Shown: in pieces, positions 17,777-26,404 of the stretch
How the letters are laid out: the number at the start of each line of letters is the position of its first letter
Numbering within the stretch: the first letter of the stretch is position 1
Assembly: GCA_018816945.1 (NCBI GenBank)
Contig: JAHIVC010000025.1
Span: 24,288 to 88,287 of the forward strand
Reading direction: 5' to 3'
Source of the DNA: Bacteroidota bacterium
GTDB lineage: Bacteria; Bacteroidota; Bacteroidia; Bacteroidales; GCA-2711565
DNA: 64,000 nucleotides
The notes under the pieces: model-generated
What the model saw: the letters and a program-made list of their open reading frames with translations, nothing else
The model's database searches: none
Told to the model about the DNA's origin: nothing
Made by a program: the position numbers and the translations under genes

Positions 17777-18817
17777 TCAATTCTCTTCTACTGATACCTT
17801 CACAATCTTCCCATTCAATCCCATCCCATAACCAACTTTACCTCCGGCAGTAAAAACCATGCCATGCAGTATTTGATCGGAAATGGTTTCCCAGTTTTTG
17901 CCTCCATCATAACTCACGTCGGTTCCTTTTAATCCGGTGGCTAAATAAATATTGTTAAAAAGGTAGCAGCTACCTGCGAGATAATGATCGACTCCTTGTC
18001 CCAAGGTCCAGGTTTTCCCACCATCAGTGGTATAAGCCCTGCTATTGGGCGGGTTTTCATTTTTATACTCCCCTCCTACTGCAATTCCTTCCTTTTCATT
18101 TTTAAAGGCCATCGAATAAATACCGCGCATCCCTGCCCCTGAGTATATTGGGGTTTCAACCACCTGCCAGTGTTGGCCTTTATCCTCCGTAAAAAACACA
18201 CGGGCTTTGGTTCCACCCATTCCAACCCACGCTTTTGATTTTCCATTCACAACAATACTGCTTCCACTCGAGGCAAAACCACCTTCAATTTCCAAACTTT
18301 CAGGAATGTTTTCAGGATCAGTTTGCACCCAATTCTCACCACCATCTGTAGTAGTTATGATCAACATTTTGCCGTTCATCGGATCACCAAAAGCAATTCC
18401 ATTTTGCTTGTCCCAAAACTTCATTCCATCTAAAAATACTGCTGAATCGCTATTATGGTAAACTTCATACCAATTTGTTCCACCATCAACGGTTTTATAA
18501 ATTACACCCGGAAAACCTGCATTCATCACGAGTGCTATATTTACATCAAGGGCGACTACATCACGAAAATCCATTTCGCTTGCACCCGGTACCTGATTTA
18601 TGATCAAATTGCCATTTTCATCACTATGCACAACTGTTCCTTTGGTCCCGCTTACCCAAAACACATTTTCGTCAATAACGGATAATCCACGAAAACTATT
18701 GGAAAGGCCTAAATCATATTCAATATATTCCAAACGAATAGGATCGGTTTTTAATTCATCGGTATAACAAGAGGTCAGTATTACCATGGAGATAATAAAA
18801 ATGTTTCGGATTTTCAT
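17777..18817 (-). CDS. BNR/YCF48-type beta-propeller lipoprotein
   Basis: 346 residues. The short N-terminal helix ends in ILTSC, a lipobox. The mature protein is made of about six to seven propeller blades with BNR/Asp-box motifs: TVDGGTNWYEV, TTDGGENWVQT, TEDKGQHWQVV, TTDGGKTWTLG and SYDGGKNWETI. This fold resembles oxidoreductase-annotated YCF48/HCF136-like proteins and sialidase-type propellers, but no sialidase arginine triad is evident, so an enzymatic role is not supported. It is probably anchored to the outer membrane. It lies alone between two gaps; the much larger 38884-41544 protein uses the same blade motif. Confidence 0.8.
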   Translation of the reverse strand: MKIRNIFIISMVILTSCYTDELKTDPIRLEYIEYDLGLSNSFRGLSVIDENVFWVSGTKGTVVHSDENGNLIINQVPGASEMDFRDVVALDVNIALVMNAGFPGVIYKTVDGGTNWYEVYHNSDSAVFLDGMKFWDKQNGIAFGDPMNGKMLIITTTDGGENWVQTDPENIPESLEIEGGFASSGSSIVVNGKSKAWVGMGGTKARVFFTEDKGQHWQVVETPIYSGAGMRGIYSMAFKNEKEGIAVGGEYKNENPPNSRAYTTDGGKTWTLGQGVDHYLAGSCYLFNNIYLATGLKGTDVSYDGGKNWETISDQILHGMVFTAGGKVGYGMGLNGKIVKVSVEEN

Positions 18818-18916
18818 TTTAATTTTTTTTTGATTTGTATTCTAATAAAACAAACTTAAGTAATAATTCATTAAAATGCATAGCTCATTTCTTTTATGTT
18901 TTTTCATTACCCCCTC

Positions 18917-18954
18917 TCCCGATAAATCGGGATCTCCCTTATAAACAGGGGAGA
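18917..18954. repeat. Tandem GC-rich hairpins in an intergenic gap
   Basis: Two adjacent hairpins: TCCCGAT-AA-ATCGGGA (18917-18932) and TCTCCCTT-ATAAAC-AGGGGAGA (18933-18954). They stand out in AT-rich surroundings between 18818 and 19175. No gene is supported there. Confidence 0.5.
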
Positions 18955-18982
18955 AAAATAACCACGCAAAAAGTTCACCTCT

Positions 18983-19019
18983 AAAAAAAGCCCCTTCCTG
19001 AAAAATCAGAAAGGGGCTC
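18983..19019 (-). terminator. Terminator downstream of the 415-residue repeat protein
   Basis: In minus-strand RNA, AGCCCCUUUCUG pairs with CAGGAAGGGGCU (one G-U) around a six-base loop and is followed by seven U. It lies about 160 nt past the stop codon at 19176. Confidence 0.75.
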
Positions 19020-19144
19020 AGAAATTACACTTTTACTTTATTAATATTTTCCGAAAAAGGGCTATTGATCCTTCGACTATATTTCCGCTACGCTCAATGT
19101 AAACGCTCGGGATACCAGCCTGCGTCTGGCAGGAGTTCGACTTT

Positions 19145-19168
19145 TGTGATTTTGAATTCAAAATCACA
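19145..19168. repeat. Perfect 24-bp palindrome
   Basis: The half-site TGTGATTTTGAA is followed by its exact complement, centred on GAATTC, so all 24 bases are palindromic. It begins 7 bp beyond the stop codon of the minus-strand gene at 19176. It could be a hairpin or a dimeric protein site; there is no T run directly after it. Confidence 0.6.
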
Positions 19169-19175
19169 GTCTCAC

Positions 19176-20423
19176 TTATTTAAAAACAATTTCTTCTACG
19201 TCTCTCCAAGGAATGTAATGATATTTGCTATCCGATTCAAAAACCAAAATTCCGGTATTTCGATCTGAAACATCTTGGCCTTTACCGAGTAAAAGCATAT
19301 CCCCATCCCTTAATGTAACTTGAGTATAATAATAGTTTTTAGGGCTGATCTTTTGAATCGCCCTGAATGGAATCAGATACTCAATATCATCTTTTTCTCC
19401 GTTGAGTATTTCGATATCAATGGATTCATCTAAGTCATAAACAATTAAACCAGAATAAGAAGTTCCATTTACCAAACGTACTGTTCCTGCTAATTTATTT
19501 GGTCCTATAAAATCATTATAGCCCACTAAATCATTTTTTGTAGGATCGGATATGGTAAGTTTCTCAAATTCGCTCCATGGAATATCAACATACCCCATGC
19601 CGAGAGTATTTACAATGATGCCACGATTTTCACGATTTACATCGTTTGTACCTTCAAGTTCAAGTTCTTTTCCTGATTTTGTTTTCAACAAAACTCCCCT
19701 GCCATATTTTTCAATGGTTTGCATGTTCTCAAAAGGAATGGAATAATTATCACGACGTGTTTCACCATCAATTTTATCAACTGACAATCGTTCGTCATGA
19801 TCCCATTGAATATAACCGGTAATCTCCCCATAACGGGTTTGCACCTTTCCAAAGATGGGTTCCCCGAATTTGTCCCTCAAGTTTTTAGGAGTCTCCATAA
19901 AATCAACACGCTCCAAACGATCCCATTTTACTTCGACTTTTCCAAGTTCTTCATCCAAAATCCGGATAGTTGCACCAATATCGTTCGACCCATCATCCAA
20001 ACGGATCACCTGATCGTCTTTCAAAATTACATTGACCCTGTTACGGCTTCTCACCTCGATAGATTTAAGATCACCAAACTGGCAGGCAAAAGTATGTGTA
20101 AAATTGTTGTTGTAACTACCATCGTTGACTGAGAAAACGCGCTCAACCCAACGTTCTGCCCAATGCTCTGAAGTTTCGCGCAAATCGTTCATTTCACTTC
20201 TGCTTAAAAACTCAAGGTTTTCGTTAACAGGTTTGGTTGCATTAAAAAAATCGAACCAGAATACTTCTTCTGTTCCCCATCTGATTTGTCCGACATACTG
20301 ATCTCCATCAATGGTAGTTACTTTTCCATAGATAAATAATTCGTCGGTATTAACTTGTGAAAATGCTTTTATTGCAAACAATGATATAAGCAATAAGGTT
20401 GTGGCTAAAAATTTTGTCTTCAT
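19176..20423 (-). CDS. Exported protein with three Sm/SH3-like repeats, function unknown
   Basis: 415 residues with a signal peptide (ending near IKAFSQ). I do not recognise a named family. Three internal repeat units of about 130 residues are visible. Each opens with a 'G-V-T-x-DG-x-Y-x-G-x-I' strand pair (GKVTTIDGDQYVGQIRW, GKVQTRYGEITGYIQW, GTVRLVNGTSYSGLIVY). Each closes with a short block ending in a tryptophan or hydrophobic strand (VEVKWDRLERVDF, VDIPWSEFEKLTI, HYIPWRDVEEIVF). The strands resemble small SH3/Sm-like barrels, which suggests binding rather than catalysis. It is probably periplasmic. Confidence 0.7.
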   Translation of the reverse strand: MKTKFLATTLLLISLFAIKAFSQVNTDELFIYGKVTTIDGDQYVGQIRWGTEEVFWFDFFNATKPVNENLEFLSRSEMNDLRETSEHWAERWVERVFSVNDGSYNNNFTHTFACQFGDLKSIEVRSRNRVNVILKDDQVIRLDDGSNDIGATIRILDEELGKVEVKWDRLERVDFMETPKNLRDKFGEPIFGKVQTRYGEITGYIQWDHDERLSVDKIDGETRRDNYSIPFENMQTIEKYGRGVLLKTKSGKELELEGTNDVNRENRGIIVNTLGMGYVDIPWSEFEKLTISDPTKNDLVGYNDFIGPNKLAGTVRLVNGTSYSGLIVYDLDESIDIEILNGEKDDIEYLIPFRAIQKISPKNYYYTQVTLRDGDMLLLGKGQDVSDRNTGILVFESDSKYHYIPWRDVEEIVFK

Positions 20424-20876
20424 ATTTTAACGATTTTGTTTTTTAGAATTTCATACTGGCTGACAGGATGATTCACGATTAACTTACTGTTTAAATCTTA
20501 GACGACTTTAGATTGCCAAATGTTACAAACTGTTTTGATAAAAAACAGCTTACGTTTAATTCATATTTCAATGATGATAATGTTATAAAGAAATTTATCT
20601 TTAATCGGCCAGAGATCTGCCTAAAAAACTACGAGCTTAAAAAATTGCCATGGTCAACAAAACAATCCTAAATCGAGATGGGTAAGATAGACCAAACTAA
20701 CCACCATTTATCCTAAAATACTATACCTCAGATCTTGCAAATAATAGCAATTAATACCCATCGTGTGAAACACATCGAAAGTATAAGAACGACGCTATTA
20801 TTGAGCTATGAATTCTATTATATAATCAAAACACTGTCAAACTTATCACAAAATCCTTCCTAAAATTATTAGTCTA
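20424..20876. other. Intergenic gap without recognised genes
   Basis: 453 bp between two minus-strand genes. A few short stem sequences are present, for example GTGT-GAA-ACAC near 20764. No reading frame, promoter pair or repeat shared with the rest of the window is supported. Confidence 0.4.
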
Positions 20877-21488
20877 TCATTTGTGTGGGTTATGAGTCTT
20901 AACATTATCAATTTTAATTGTAGGAAATTTATCTTTAAAAAAATTTGAATCTATATTCTCCATTATTATATGGACAGCTAAATAAAGAATGAAGAGCATA
21001 AAGTAGAATAGTATGTGAGTAAAGGAAATTTTCAATTTAAACTTATAGACCCACCAAACTAAAATGCTTAAAGAAAGCACTAAGAATAGTATGACGGCAG
21101 GATAAAAATTTAGCCCAGCTAAATTCATAATACTTTCAATTTCGCCACCATAATTTTTTTTAATTGCAATTATCGATCTGAAAATAAAATAAAATGTATT
21201 TGCAATTATGATAGCTGAATATATGGTCCATTTTATAGATTTCTTTTCGTGTTTTCTGATGAGATAAAACGACCCAATGATCAGAACGATATTTACAATT
21301 GGACCACCTAAAGATCCAATTCCGTATTGAGTAGCTGTAATATCGATGAGTGGATATTCCATTACCAAAGACATACCTGCCGGTATTCCCTGTATCCAAT
21401 AAAAGATACAATGCCCCAGTTCGTGTAATAAAGTTGAAATAACTCCAACTGCAATTACAAGTAATAAAAAGTTTAGTTTATATTTCAT
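20877..21488 (-). CDS. Small membrane HExxH (M50-like) metalloprotein
   Basis: 203 residues with about six hydrophobic helices. The first helix carries HELGH (H22, E23, H26), the zinc motif of intramembrane M50 / site-2-protease-like proteins, and a GSLGGPIVNIVLIIG helix follows where M50 proteins have a conserved GP-N region. The usual third-ligand motif (NPDG type) is not evident, so it may be a minimal or diverged member. If active it would cleave or bind within the inner membrane. The gene is preceded by an unusual leader with two mini-ORFs that is duplicated at 45876-45967. Confidence 0.65.
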   Translation of the reverse strand: MKYKLNFLLLVIAVGVISTLLHELGHCIFYWIQGIPAGMSLVMEYPLIDITATQYGIGSLGGPIVNIVLIIGSFYLIRKHEKKSIKWTIYSAIIIANTFYFIFRSIIAIKKNYGGEIESIMNLAGLNFYPAVILFLVLSLSILVWWVYKFKLKISFTHILFYFMLFILYLAVHIIMENIDSNFFKDKFPTIKIDNVKTHNPHK

Positions 21489-21580
21489 CCGTAAATAAAT
21501 TTTTATGATGGTCGGATGGAACTCGCATGATGAATTTTCATCCGTATTTGTGATTAACGAATCATGCTCGTTTCATAATG
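21489..21580 (-). promoter_or_regulatory. Duplicated leader element with mini-ORFs, copy 1
   Basis: Directly upstream of the HExxH gene start. On the minus strand it contains ATGAAACGAGCATGA (mini-ORF MKRA, 21575-21561) and a second mini-ORF 21541-21503 (MKIHHASSIRPS). The downstream gene then starts in the same ACGGATGAAA context as the second mini-ORF. A second copy with the same order and identical 25-nt distance from GGATGGAACTCGCAT to the start codon lies at 45876-45967. The role (attenuation, translational coupling or mobile repeat) is unknown. Confidence 0.6.
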
Positions 21581-21644
21581 CATTAATTTAAATGATGTTA
21601 AGTTTTATTATCTATAAGATATTCAAGATTTATTAAATAAATCT

Positions 21645-24011
21645 TCATTCATACTTTAATGTAGATACAGGGTTTATATTAGTGAGTTTCATTACCTGGA
21701 AAATAATGGTTATAAGTGCAATAATTAGGGATATGAACAATGCCATAGCAAATGGAACGATATTCAGTTGTATTGAATAGGCGAAGCCATCCAGAAACCT
21801 TACTGAATAATAATAAGCAATGGGGATGGCGATGAAATTTGCAATTAAAATCCATTTCAGGAAATCAACGACCACCAATTTCGCAATTTGATAGGTATCG
21901 GCACCAAAAACTTTGCGGACACCAATTTCACGTTGTCGTCTTTCGACTGTGAACATCGCTAATCCGTATAAGCCCATACAGGCAATTAAAATAGCCATAA
22001 ATGCAAACAGGCCCATGACGCTAATTGATTTTCTTAATTCTGTATAATTATCCCACAAGCGGATATCATAAAACCCATAATTCAGGGGTTCGTTTGGCAA
22101 TAGTTTGTTCCATTTTTCTTCAATACCGGCAAGTGCCTGCTCATAATTCCGGCTTTTTAATTTTACGTAAACAACTACATGTTCATCAGCTCTGGCCTTT
22201 CCAATTATTAATGGAACAATCTCACGCTGAGATCCTTCAAAATTAAAATCTTTCACAACTCCTATTACCGGATAAGCACCATCACGCATAATTTTTTTCC
22301 CGATCGGATTTTGCCATCCAATTTCTTTAGCAAAGGACTCGTTAATAATGTAGGAGGTATCATCCGATGCATATGAATCAGAGAAATAGCGTCCTTCTGC
22401 CATTTCTAATTTGAGCATTTCAGCCAAACCCTCATCTGTAGCTATAAACTTAACCAACATCGGATTTTTGACACCTTCAGGTAAGTATCCGTTTTGTGTA
22501 ATCCCTTGTCCGACGAGCTGTGACGATGAACAAACGGATTCGACTTCTGCTAACTGTTCCAGTCCGATCTTTAATGCTGAATATGCCTTTATTGCCGTTC
22601 CACTCGACATATTAACAATTACCGTATTCGCAGTATCAAATCCCATATCTTTTTTCTGAATGAAACTAAGTTGCAGAAACATCACCAAAGTGTAGGTAAT
22701 GATAGTGGTTGAAATCACAAATTGAATAACTACCAGGATATTCCTCAAATAGGGTGTTCCACCACCACTGATCATTTCGCCTTTTAGACTGTTGATTGGT
22801 TTAAAACGAGAAATAAATAAGGCAGGATATGAACCGGCCAGGAAACCTATACCTACGGTAAAAAATATGATCAATGCGATAAATGGGATATTGGATTTGG
22901 TATATAATTCATAATCGCCTATAAATCTGGTAAATTGAGGTTGAAATATTTCGATCAGGATTAAAGAAATGATGAAGGAAATTAGGCTAAAAATCACGGC
23001 TTCACCTAAAAACTGACCAGTGATCCGCGATCGATGAGCTCCCAGCACTTTTCTGATCCCTATTTCGATCGATCGCTGAGTTGATCGGGCTGTTGTTAAA
23101 TTCATAAAATTAAAAACGGCAATTAAGAGGACGAATAAACCTATCAAAGCGATGATCCACATTTTTTTCAAATCTCCCGCAGTCATATCATTATCAATAA
23201 AACCATGAAGATGCATTCGATCCATACGGTCAAAAGCCAATTCAATTAACCAGCCATGTGGTCTGTACATATAATTAATATGCTTTTCCAAGAAATCAGG
23301 CAACTTTGGCGTAATTGATTCCAGCGATGCAGAAGGAGCCAGTTTTATATAATTATAATATTGATTTCCTCCGTTCCAACCTAGATAACTGTTTGGTTGG
23401 TCGTATAAAGTCGTAAAAGAAATAAGGGCAGTAAACTGAATAGATGAATTTTTGGGACAATCTTCGGCAATGCCTTTCACCACAACAGAATAAGCATTCT
23501 CCCAATCTAAAACCTGTCCAATCGGATCAGCATCCCCAAATATTTTTTCAGCCAAACTTTTGGTCAAAACAATAGAATATGGTTCAGCTAAAACAGATTT
23601 AACAGAACCCGACAATAACTTAAAAGAAAAAAAATCAAAGAAAGACGAATCAGTGAAACATACATTTTCCGAATGATAATTAATTTCATATTTCGCCAAA
23701 AACCCCGGTCGAGGCATTCTGATTCTCACCATTGACTGAACCTCAGGGAATTCCTCTAGTAAAGATGGAGCAACTGCAGCTGTAATTACAGCAGATTTTT
23801 CGTGACCATCAGGCATGGTTAGATTAAATCCTACTCTGTAAATATCCCTTTTATGAACATGCATATTATCGTAGGTAAGTTCATTTTTCAGATACAAGAG
23901 CACCATAATGCTACAGGCCAAACCAATTGAAAACCCTAAAATATTAATGATTGAATAAGTCTTACTTTTAACAAGATTTCGAAAGGCGGTTTTAATATAA
24001 TTCGTTATCAT
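21645..24011 (-). CDS. FtsX-like (MacB-type) ABC permease, third in tandem
   Basis: 788 residues in the Bacteroidota double-FtsX form. It has an N-terminal membrane helix (SIINILGFSIGLACSIMVLLYL), a periplasmic MacB-core domain, three helices, a second leading helix and periplasmic domain (about 430-660), then three final helices. Signature coupling segments are RSTQRSIEIGIRKVLGA and VERRQREIGVRKVFGA. The protein ends in NINPVSTLKYE. Such permeases work with a separate LolD/MacB-type ATPase in lipoprotein or peptide export, but no ATPase gene lies in the cluster. It starts 1 nt after the preceding permease stop. It is the most diverged of the three. Confidence 0.9.
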   Translation of the reverse strand: MITNYIKTAFRNLVKSKTYSIINILGFSIGLACSIMVLLYLKNELTYDNMHVHKRDIYRVGFNLTMPDGHEKSAVITAAVAPSLLEEFPEVQSMVRIRMPRPGFLAKYEINYHSENVCFTDSSFFDFFSFKLLSGSVKSVLAEPYSIVLTKSLAEKIFGDADPIGQVLDWENAYSVVVKGIAEDCPKNSSIQFTALISFTTLYDQPNSYLGWNGGNQYYNYIKLAPSASLESITPKLPDFLEKHINYMYRPHGWLIELAFDRMDRMHLHGFIDNDMTAGDLKKMWIIALIGLFVLLIAVFNFMNLTTARSTQRSIEIGIRKVLGAHRSRITGQFLGEAVIFSLISFIISLILIEIFQPQFTRFIGDYELYTKSNIPFIALIIFFTVGIGFLAGSYPALFISRFKPINSLKGEMISGGGTPYLRNILVVIQFVISTTIITYTLVMFLQLSFIQKKDMGFDTANTVIVNMSSGTAIKAYSALKIGLEQLAEVESVCSSSQLVGQGITQNGYLPEGVKNPMLVKFIATDEGLAEMLKLEMAEGRYFSDSYASDDTSYIINESFAKEIGWQNPIGKKIMRDGAYPVIGVVKDFNFEGSQREIVPLIIGKARADEHVVVYVKLKSRNYEQALAGIEEKWNKLLPNEPLNYGFYDIRLWDNYTELRKSISVMGLFAFMAILIACMGLYGLAMFTVERRQREIGVRKVFGADTYQIAKLVVVDFLKWILIANFIAIPIAYYYSVRFLDGFAYSIQLNIVPFAMALFISLIIALITIIFQVMKLTNINPVSTLKYE

Positions 24012-24012
24012 G

Positions 24013-26403
24013 TTATTCGTATTTTAAAGCATTTACAGGGTTCATCCTACTCGTTTTAACAACCTGAAATATAATTGTTAGTAATGCAACAAAGAAGGCA
24101 ATGAAAGATGCCAGAATAAAAATCCAAATACCAATTTCTATTCGGTACGAAAATCCATCAAGCCATTTACTCATAAAATACCAACCCAGAGGAATGGCAA
24201 TTAAACTGGCAGCCAAAATTAACTTTATATATATGTGCGTCAGAGAAATCGCAATCTGATGTAACTCGGCACCTAATACTTTTCTGATTCCTATTTCCTT
24301 GACTTTTTGAACCAATGCAATTGAAACGATGCCAAAAAGACCTAATGTTGCAATAATTATAGCCAAAGCAGATAAGGAGGTAATGATAATCGCCGCCTTA
24401 TCTGCTTCTGAGTACATCTCTTTGAGCTCTTCTTTAACACTCATTGATTCGATAAAATAGCTTGGGTACAAATCGGACATTTTTTGGTTAATTTGTGTAA
24501 TGGTTTCCTTAAGTCTGCTGGGTTCAACTTTCACAAACATGTTCCCATAAAACCTTGGATGACTCGCAAATACCAAGGGATCAATTTCTAAATGTAAAGA
24601 GTAAGTATGGAAATCTTTAACAACTCCACAAATGATTCCGGTAGTGCCACTAAACGAAATTCTTTTGTTTATTGCATCTTCAGGATTCTTAAACCCATAA
24701 ATTTTATAAAGCTTCTCGTTGACAACTACTCTAAAAATAGAGTCGCCTTTGGTTCTTTCATCAAACCATTTACCTGCCAGTAAATTAAGATTAAATACTT
24801 CTGAATATCCAGCATCTGCAGGTTTGAAGTTCAAAAGCCGGTTAATGCTTTCATCCTCGCCTTCTACTGTAAACGCTGTTGTAAAATTACGAGAAGATGA
24901 TGGTGAACCAATCCCAAATCCGAAGTGTTGCACCCCAGGCATCGTTTCTAAAAACTGCCTTAAAGATTGTACACTTGAAGAATCGTTCTCGGGCAATGAA
25001 AACTTAATTACATTATCAATCTGAAATCCTAAATCTTTATGATTTACATAACTGATTTGCATTTTTATAACAATAGTTGCAATAATTAAAGCAATTGAAA
25101 CCGTAAACTGGAATACTAGCAAGATATTTCTTAGACTAAATATCACTTGTTTCGAATTTGACAATTTACCTTTTAGAGCTTTTATCGGTGTAAACCGCGA
25201 CATAACAAAAGATGGATACAAGGCGATAATAATATTAACAATGACGTAAACAGCAACAAAATAAATAATAAAATAGGAACTATTATAGATACTCAATTGA
25301 TGGTTATTCCCAAGAAAAATGTTGATATATGGCAATACAACTTCAACTATTATTACCGCAACAACCAATGCAATAATTGAGATCATTGCATTCTCTTTAA
25401 TAAACAGGAAACTTAGCTGTGATTTAGAAGCACCTAAAACTTTTCGAACCCCCACCTCCTTTGCTCTTTTCAACCCTTGAGCCATTGATAGATTAATGAA
25501 GTTAATTCCGGCTATAGCAATAATTAAAATACCAATAAAAGCATAAATCCATAAACTCGTTTCAGAGGTAGTATAGGTATTTGGTAAATTTTGATAATCC
25601 GGCTCGAGATGCATTTTGCTTAATAGCTGAAAATTAAAATGTGTAGTTTCATATTCATCATTTCGGTATTTCCTAATTACTTCATTCATTCTGGTTTCAA
25701 ATTCATCCAGATTAACATTCTCTCCAATTTTCACATAACATTCAAATCCTGAAATAGTATTACTCCAACTATCATATTCAAATCCGAGGGTTTCAGCATT
25801 TAAATTTTCAACAGAAAGGATCATTGAAAAGTCAAGGGTTGAGTTTAGAGGTTGGTCCTTTATCAAGCCAACAATTTGATAATTAATATTCGGAGAAAAA
25901 GTGATTATTTTGCCAATCGGGTCTTCACTACCAAAGTATTTTTCGGCAACGGATTTAGTAATTGCAATATTTTGTGGGTGTTCAAGAATAACTTCCGGAC
26001 TTCCCACAATGAACTGAAGATCAAAAACGCTAAAGAAAACCGAATCCACAAACAAAATATTCCTTTCTCTGAAAATTTTTTCGTTAGATAATATATCCTG
26101 ACTACCAGACATATAAATTGAAGTGAAATCAAAATCAGGAAAATCATTTCTTAGTGAATATGCCATTGGAAACGAAGTAGCCCCATTTCGATTAGTGCTG
26201 CTTGCATGACTTATCGTTCTGGTTATCCTATAAATTTGATCTTTATTTTTATAATAATTATCAAAACTAAGTTCAAACTCAATAAAGAGAAAAACAATTA
26301 TTGAGCTCGCTAAGCCAATTGATAAACCTAAAACATTAATAAATGAAGAGGTTTTATTCTTCCAAATATTACGTAGAATATACTTGATACTGATTTTTTT
26401 CAT
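24013..26403 (-). CDS. FtsX-like (MacB-type) ABC permease, second in tandem
   Basis: 796 residues with the same double-FtsX plan as its neighbours: an N-terminal helix SSFINVLGLSIGLASSIIVFLF, an ELSFDNYYKNKDQIYRIT periplasmic core, coupling segments LKRAKEVGVRKVLGAS and QKVKEIGIRKVLGAE, and a terminal SRMNPVNALKYE. It is very similar throughout to the first permease (26405-28792), so the two arose by tandem duplication. The ATG lies 1 nt after the upstream stop codon (TAA-T-ATG), so translation is coupled. A partner ATPase must be encoded elsewhere. Confidence 0.9.
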   Translation of the reverse strand: MKKISIKYILRNIWKNKTSSFINVLGLSIGLASSIIVFLFIEFELSFDNYYKNKDQIYRITRTISHASSTNRNGATSFPMAYSLRNDFPDFDFTSIYMSGSQDILSNEKIFRERNILFVDSVFFSVFDLQFIVGSPEVILEHPQNIAITKSVAEKYFGSEDPIGKIITFSPNINYQIVGLIKDQPLNSTLDFSMILSVENLNAETLGFEYDSWSNTISGFECYVKIGENVNLDEFETRMNEVIRKYRNDEYETTHFNFQLLSKMHLEPDYQNLPNTYTTSETSLWIYAFIGILIIAIAGINFINLSMAQGLKRAKEVGVRKVLGASKSQLSFLFIKENAMISIIALVVAVIIVEVVLPYINIFLGNNHQLSIYNSSYFIIYFVAVYVIVNIIIALYPSFVMSRFTPIKALKGKLSNSKQVIFSLRNILLVFQFTVSIALIIATIVIKMQISYVNHKDLGFQIDNVIKFSLPENDSSSVQSLRQFLETMPGVQHFGFGIGSPSSSRNFTTAFTVEGEDESINRLLNFKPADAGYSEVFNLNLLAGKWFDERTKGDSIFRVVVNEKLYKIYGFKNPEDAINKRISFSGTTGIICGVVKDFHTYSLHLEIDPLVFASHPRFYGNMFVKVEPSRLKETITQINQKMSDLYPSYFIESMSVKEELKEMYSEADKAAIIITSLSALAIIIATLGLFGIVSIALVQKVKEIGIRKVLGAELHQIAISLTHIYIKLILAASLIAIPLGWYFMSKWLDGFSYRIEIGIWIFILASFIAFFVALLTIIFQVVKTSRMNPVNALKYE

Positions 26404-26404
26404 A

